Shown here: positions 7,207 to 10,529 of the stretch, piece by piece
Numbering within the stretch: the stretch's first letter is position 1
Layout of the letters: each line of letters opens with the position of its first letter
DNA from: Lachnospiraceae bacterium UBA3282
GTDB lineage: Bacteria > Bacillota > Clostridia > Lachnospirales > Lachnospiraceae
Length of the DNA stretch: 10,529 nt
Reading direction: 5' to 3'
Assembly (NCBI GenBank): GCA_002361735.1
Contig: DETS01000097.1
Coordinates: 1-10,529 of the forward strand
Notes under the pieces: model-generated
Databases searched by the model: none
What the model was told of the DNA's origin: nothing
The model's input: only the letters and a program-made list of their open reading frames with translations
Program-made: the position numbers and the translations under genes

Positions 7207-8331
7207 ATGTATCAAATTTTAAAACAGGAAGGCAGGGCGAAGCGCGCCGAACTTACTACGGTACACGGCACGATCCAGACCCCTGTCTTTATGAATGTCG
7301 GAACGGCTGCCGCCATTAAAGGCGCGGTATCCACGGAGGATTTGGAGGGAATCGGCACACAGGTGCAGTTGTCCAATACCTACCATTTGCATGTGAGACC
7401 GGGAGATCGGGTCATCAGGCAGCTGGGCGGGCTGCATCGGTTTATGTCTTGGGACAGACCGATTCTCACGGACTCCGGCGGTTTTCAGGTGTTTTCGCTT
7501 GCAGGGCTTCGACGGATCAAAGAGGAAGGAGTCTACTTCCATTCCCATATTGACGGACGTAAAATCTTTATGGGACCAGAGGAAAGTATGCAGATTCAAA
7601 GCAACCTTGCTTCCACGATTGCAATGGCGTTTGACGAGTGCCCTCCCAGCATGGCGGAGAGAAAGTACGTGGAGGATTCTGTGGCGCGCACGACCAGATG
7701 GCTCGTTCGCTGTAAGCGGGAAATGGCACGGTTAAACGGACTGGAAGACACCATAAATAAAGAACAACTGTTATTTGGGATCAATCAGGGAGCGATCTTC
7801 GACGATATCCGCATAGAGCACGCGAAACAGATTGCGGAACTTGACTGTGACGGCTACGCACTGGGCGGGCTTGCCGTGGGAGAGAGCCATGAACAGATGT
7901 ACCATGTGATCGAGGAGACGGTACCCTATCTGCCTAAGGATAAACCTACCTACTTGATGGGAGTGGGGACGCCCGCCAATATTTTGGAGGCAGTAGAGCG
8001 TGGAATCGACTTTTTCGATTGTGTATACCCTACCAGAAACGGGAGACATGGGCATCTTTACACGAATCATGGAAAAATCAATCTTTTCAACGCAAAATAT
8101 GAATTGGATGAAAGTCCCATAGAGGAGGGGTGTCCCTGCCCGGCGTGCAGGCGGTATTCCCGGGCTTATATCAGGCATCTTTTGAAGGCGAAAGAGATGC
8201 TGGGAATGCGCCTTTGCGTGCTGCACAATCTCTATTTCTACAATACCATGATGCAGGAAATCAGGGATGCGCTGGATGAAGGGTGCTTTGCGGCATATAA
8301 GAAACAGAAGCTTGCCGGGATCATTGCTTGA
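7207..8331 (+). CDS. tgt: Queuine (preQ1) tRNA-ribosyltransferase
   Basis: Exchanges guanine-34 of tRNA Asp, Asn, His and Tyr for preQ1, the committed insertion step in queuosine formation. The 374 residues match the bacterial family length. Visible signs: TPVFMNVGT (25-33), LSNTYHLHVRPG (55-66), TDSGGFQVFSL (88-98) with Asp89, FDECPP (142-147) with Asp143, GINQG (191-195), GGLAVGE (220-226), and FDCVYPTRNGRHG (270-282) with the nucleophile Asp271. The zinc site CPCPAC..H is complete: Cys309, Cys311, Cys314 and His340. The start at 7207 is preferred over ATG 7195 because of GGAG at 7197-7200. It lies 50 bases after the carboxypeptidase gene, without a clear promoter between them, and 124 bases before yajC. 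The order tgt-yajC is common in bacteria, but the queuosine genes queA, queC-F are not in view. Confidence 0.96.
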   Translation: MYQILKQEGRAKRAELTTVHGTIQTPVFMNVGTAAAIKGAVSTEDLEGIGTQVQLSNTYHLHVRPGDRVIRQLGGLHRFMSWDRPILTDSGGFQVFSLAGLRRIKEEGVYFHSHIDGRKIFMGPEESMQIQSNLASTIAMAFDECPPSMAERKYVEDSVARTTRWLVRCKREMARLNGLEDTINKEQLLFGINQGAIFDDIRIEHAKQIAELDCDGYALGGLAVGESHEQMYHVIEETVPYLPKDKPTYLMGVGTPANILEAVERGIDFFDCVYPTRNGRHGHLYTNHGKINLFNAKYELDESPIEEGCPCPACRRYSRAYIRHLLKAKEMLGMRLCVLHNLYFYNTMMQEIRDALDEGCFAAYKKQKLAGIIA

Positions 8332-8386
8332 TACAAACTCGGTTATGCGCAGAAATGGGGAAAATCATGAAATTTTTGGAAAGGGC

Positions 8387-8415
8387 TTGTTTTTCCTTTC
8401 TAAGTTGTGTATGAT
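8387..8415 (+). promoter_or_regulatory. Promoter of yajC
   Basis: TTGTTT (8387-8392), a 17-base spacer and TATGAT (8410-8415), about 40 bases before the yajC start. It shows yajC can be expressed separately from tgt. Confidence 0.6.
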
Positions 8416-8455
8416 ATGCAATAGTATTTATTGATTAAATAACGGAGGTAATGTT

Positions 8456-8770
8456 ATGGGAATGTTGTTATCGGCTGACGCGGGAGCTGCTGCGGGCGGC
8501 GGAATGATTATGATCATCTATATTGTTATCATTGTGGGTTTTATGTATTTTTTCATGATTCGTCCTCAGAAGAAGGAGCAAAAGAGGATGGCGGCGATGC
8601 TCGCGGATATGGCAGTAGGTGACTGCGTGCTTACAAACAGCGGATTTTACGGGATTGTGATCGATATCACGGATGACACGGTGATCGTGGAGTTTGGCAG
8701 TAACAAGAACTGCCGAATCCCCATGCAGAAGACAGCAATCGCGCAGATTGAAAAGGCAGAAGCGGAGTAA
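8456..8770 (+). CDS. yajC: YajC, preprotein translocase accessory subunit
   Basis: Small inner-membrane protein that associates with SecD-SecF beside the SecYEG channel. It has 104 residues, the usual size. It has a short Ala/Gly-rich N-terminus, one membrane segment (about 17-34), then the family motif FFMIRPQKKEQKR (32-44), and a cytoplasmic domain with GDCVLTNSGFYGIV (55-68), matching the G-x-x-V-x-T-x-G-G/F-x-G pattern of the family. The strong site GGAGGT (8444-8449) fixes ATG 8456; an ATG at 8451 is out of frame. In many bacteria secD and secF come next; here a hairpin and an unrelated lipoprotein gene follow, so secDF must be elsewhere or joined in another locus. Confidence 0.93.
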   Translation: MGMLLSADAGAAAGGGMIMIIYIVIIVGFMYFFMIRPQKKEQKRMAAMLADMAVGDCVLTNSGFYGIVIDITDDTVIVEFGSNKNCRIPMQKTAIAQIEKAEAE

Positions 8771-8791
8771 CATTTGGGAGATGAGCGGATT

Positions 8792-8824
8792 GGAGTCATG
8801 GTATTTTGCCATGGCTCCTTTGGG
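8792..8824 (+). terminator. Hairpin after yajC, probable terminator
   Basis: Arms GGAGTCATGG (8792-8801) and CCATGGCTCC (8809-8818) pair along ten positions with one G-U, around a seven-base loop. The following T run is short (TTT then GGG), so termination may be incomplete or need a factor. Confidence 0.6.
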
Positions 8825-8916
8825 TTATATCAAAATGAAAAATTCTTAATGGCAGGCAAAATGGATTAAAGAATACGAAAGGGATACAAAAGGAATACAA
8901 ATTTAAAAAAAATATA

Positions 8917-8945
8917 TTGACAAATCCGAATATGTTCTGTATCAT
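8917..8945 (+). promoter_or_regulatory. Strong sigma-A promoter of the lipoprotein gene
   Basis: A perfect TTGACA (8917-8922), a 17-base spacer and TATCAT (8940-8945), preceded by an A-rich stretch (8903-8914) that could act as an UP element. It is the closest to consensus in the window. A transcript from it would have a leader of about 50 bases. Confidence 0.8.
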
Positions 8946-8991
8946 TACAATTTGTGTGAAGGCATGAAATATAAGATGAGAAAAACATTAT

Positions 8992-8998
8992 GGAGGAG
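8992..8998 (+). promoter_or_regulatory. Ribosome binding site fixing the lipoprotein start
   Basis: GGAGGAG lies six bases before ATG 9005. An in-frame ATG at 8990 would overlap this site and put five odd residues before the signal peptide, so it is rejected. Confidence 0.85.
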
Positions 8999-9004
8999 AT
9001 TATT

Positions 9005-9424
9005 ATGAAAAAGAGAACAGTGAAGTCTATTGTTTGTGCAGCGCTTATGGCTATGGCTCTTTCCGTGACTGCATGCGGCTCCAATAAGACGTTAGAGGAT
9101 TACATGAATTCTGCGCCTGAGGAGATGAAGGAGCTGGAGGATCAGATGGCAGCTGCATCTACAGATGGCATGTCCATTTCTGTAGACGTAAAGGGTAATG
9201 AATTTACCTATGTTTATACCTTTGAGGATGCGGCTATGCTTACTGACGAAGTCAGGGAAAATATTTCATCCGGACTGGAGGCATCGGCATCGCTTTTTGA
9301 AATGATGGCACAGCAGCTTGATGAGGCGATTGAGCAGAAGAATGCGGTGACACTCACTGTCAAATATGTGGATCCCGATGGAAACGTAATCGGAGAGCAA
9401 AGCTACAAAGCACCGGAAGAATAA
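9005..9424 (+). CDS. Small secreted lipoprotein, possibly DUF4854-like
   Basis: A 139-residue lipoprotein expected on the outer face of the membrane. MKKRTVK, a hydrophobic stretch (8-20) and the lipobox VTAC (21-24) predict cleavage by signal peptidase II before Cys24. The mature part starts GSNKTLEDYMNS, then an acidic, Met-rich helix (about 37-52). A short strand region follows with NEFTYVYTFED (65-75), then a helix (about 80-111), and a last strand pair (VTLTVKYVDPDGNVIGEQSY). The pattern 'LEDYMNS...NEFTYVYTF' resembles the DUF4854 family of Clostridia; this is from memory, and that family has no known function. No binding-protein or enzyme motif is visible. It is a single-gene unit: near-consensus promoter before it and a clean terminator after it, so it is likely well expressed. 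Confidence 0.85.
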   Translation: MKKRTVKSIVCAALMAMALSVTACGSNKTLEDYMNSAPEEMKELEDQMAAASTDGMSISVDVKGNEFTYVYTFEDAAMLTDEVRENISSGLEASASLFEMMAQQLDEAIEQKNAVTLTVKYVDPDGNVIGEQSYKAPEE

Positions 9425-9448
9425 ATACTACGAGATAGGCGTAAAAAG

Positions 9449-9475
9449 GCCGGGTCAGAAATGATCCGGCTTTTT
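9449..9475 (+). terminator. Intrinsic terminator after the lipoprotein gene
   Basis: A nine-pair stem, GCCGGGTCA (9449-9457) with TGATCCGGC (9462-9470), closes on the tetraloop GAAA (GNRA type) and is followed by five T bases. An A run at 9443-9447 faces the T run. Confidence 0.92.
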
Positions 9476-9478
9476 GTG

Positions 9479-9507
9479 TTGAAATTTTTACGCGAATAGT
9501 CTATGAT
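9479..9507 (+). promoter_or_regulatory. Promoter of leuB
   Basis: TTGAAA (9479-9484), exactly 17 bases, then TATGAT (9502-9507). It begins four bases after the T run of the preceding terminator. The predicted leader is about 75-80 bases and shows no T-box, leucine-rich peptide or terminator hairpin. Confidence 0.7.
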
Positions 9508-9591
9508 GTAGAAGTATAATTTTACATAAAAAAAGTTTGTTGGCACAAAAGATGAGCGTATTTCGAGAGTCAGCTCAGATTGGAGGATGTT

Positions 9592-10529
9592 ATGGAGTTA
9601 AAGATAACCTGTATTCCCGGAGATGGGATTGGTCCGGAAATTGTTGCCCAGGCAAAGAAGGTACTGGATGCGGTGGCAGTAAAGTACGGACATACCATGC
9701 GCTATACGGACGTCCTGATGGGAGGCGCATCTATTGATGTGCATGGCGTACCGCTGACAGACGAGACTGTGGAGACGGCAAAGAACGCCGATGCGGTGCT
9801 GATGGGCTCGATCGGCGGAGATACCACGACCTCTCCCTGGTATAAGCTGGCGCCGAATCTGCGGCCGGAGGCGGGCTTGTTAGGAATCCGCAAGGCGTTA
9901 AATCTGTTTGCCAATCTCCGTCCGGCGATCTTGTATGAGGAGCTTGCCGGAGCCTGCCCGCTAAAGGAGGAGATTTCCGCGAAGGGCTTTGACATGCTGA
10001 TCATGCGCGAGCTGACAGGTGGTTTGTATTTTGGCGAGAGAAAGACCACCGAGGAGAACGGGGTCAGGAAAGCGGTGGATACGCTGACCTATGATGAAAA
10101 TGAAATCCGCAGGATTGCCATCAAGGGCTTTGATATTGCCAGAAAGCGTAAGAAGAAGGTGACCAGCGTGGATAAGGCGAACGTCCTGGATTCCTCCAGA
10201 CTGTGGAGAGCGGTGGTGGAAGAAGTGGCGAAGGATTATCCCGATGTGACTCTGGAGCATATGCTGGTGGATAACTGCGCGATGCAGCTGGTAAAAGATC
10301 CGGCGCAGTTTGATGTCATCCTGACGGAGAATATGTTCGGAGATATCCTGTCTGACGAGGCGAGCATGGTGACGGGGTCCATCGGTATGCTGGCATCCGC
10401 ATCCTTAAATGATACAAAGTTTGGACTCTATGAGCCGAGTCACGGTTCCGCGCCCGACATTGCGGGCAAAGACCTGGCAAATCCGATTGCAACGATTCTC
10501 TCAGCATCCATGATGCTGCGCTACAGCTT
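9592..10529 (+). CDS. leuB: 3-Isopropylmalate dehydrogenase (3' end outside window)
   Basis: Oxidises and decarboxylates (2R,3S)-3-isopropylmalate to 2-oxoisocaproate with NAD+, the third step specific to leucine synthesis. 312 residues are visible of about 355-365, open to the window edge. CIPGDGIGPEIV (7-18) is the N-terminal fold. Arg100, Arg110 and Arg139 are the substrate-binding arginines. GGLYFGER (143-150) holds the catalytic Tyr146 and VDKANVLD (193-200) the catalytic Lys195. Asp227 (VDN), Asp251 and Asp255 (GDILSDE) are metal ligands. GLYEPSHGSAPDIAGK (278-293) is the family's nucleotide-side signature. LLGIRKAL with Leu96/Leu97 next to Arg100 fits isopropylmalate rather than isocitrate as substrate. 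ATG 9592 has GGAGG at 9582-9586. It has its own promoter; leuA, leuC and leuD are not upstream, and any downstream leu or ilv gene is beyond the window. Confidence 0.95.
   Translation, partial: MELKITCIPGDGIGPEIVAQAKKVLDAVAVKYGHTMRYTDVLMGGASIDVHGVPLTDETVETAKNADAVLMGSIGGDTTTSPWYKLAPNLRPEAGLLGIRKALNLFANLRPAILYEELAGACPLKEEISAKGFDMLIMRELTGGLYFGERKTTEENGVRKAVDTLTYDENEIRRIAIKGFDIARKRKKKVTSVDKANVLDSSRLWRAVVEEVAKDYPDVTLEHMLVDNCAMQLVKDPAQFDVILTENMFGDILSDEASMVTGSIGMLASASLNDTKFGLYEPSHGSAPDIAGKDLANPIATILSASMMLRYS

Noticed and set aside
9537..9737. 66-codon plus-strand open frame overlapping the leuB start
   Set aside because: It runs out of frame through conserved leuB codons, so it is neither a leader peptide nor a gene.

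Overview
The window looks like chromosomal DNA from a Gram-positive member of the Clostridia, most likely a Lachnospiraceae relative. This is inferred from moderate GC with AT-rich spacers, strong GGAGG ribosome sites, sigma-A type promoters (TTGACA/TATAAT variants), a GH25 lysozyme with SH3 repeats, a VanY-type carboxypeptidase, a small lipobox protein and a free-standing yajC. No tRNA, rRNA, CRISPR array, insertion sequence, phage gene or attachment site was seen. The content is mainly core metabolism and cell envelope, with no convincing defence, toxin or mobile system.

Left part (1-4521, plus strand): the 3' end of tyrS; a stand-alone DRE-TIM aldolase-like protein; a membrane-anchored GH25 muramidase with two C-terminal SH3 domains; and, 10 bases after it, a DUF3737-type right-handed beta-helix protein built on a strikingly regular 19-residue repeat. 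A long A/T-flanked hairpin (4474-4521) ends this run and also ends the convergent aroC.

Middle (4531-7156): aroC (chorismate synthase, minus strand) is transcribed away from a vanY/dacB-like membrane-anchored D-Ala-D-Ala carboxypeptidase (plus strand). They are separated by a 457-base AT-rich divergent region with a promoter candidate for each side. The aroC promoter candidate holds a perfect 6+6 inverted repeat in its spacer.

Right part (7207-10529, plus strand): tgt (queuosine pathway), yajC with its own promoter and a hairpin after it, a small lipoprotein gene with a near-consensus promoter and a GNRA-loop terminator, then leuB (3-isopropylmalate dehydrogenase, cut by the window end) with a promoter right after that terminator.

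Functional links: the muramidase and the carboxypeptidase both act on peptidoglycan. aroC and leuB belong to amino-acid biosynthesis. tyrS and tgt act in translation and tRNA modification. Most genes from yajC onward look like single-gene transcription units with their own promoters. Four start codons (DUF3737, carboxypeptidase, tgt, lipoprotein) were placed downstream of the longest open frame; the carboxypeptidase start is the least certain.
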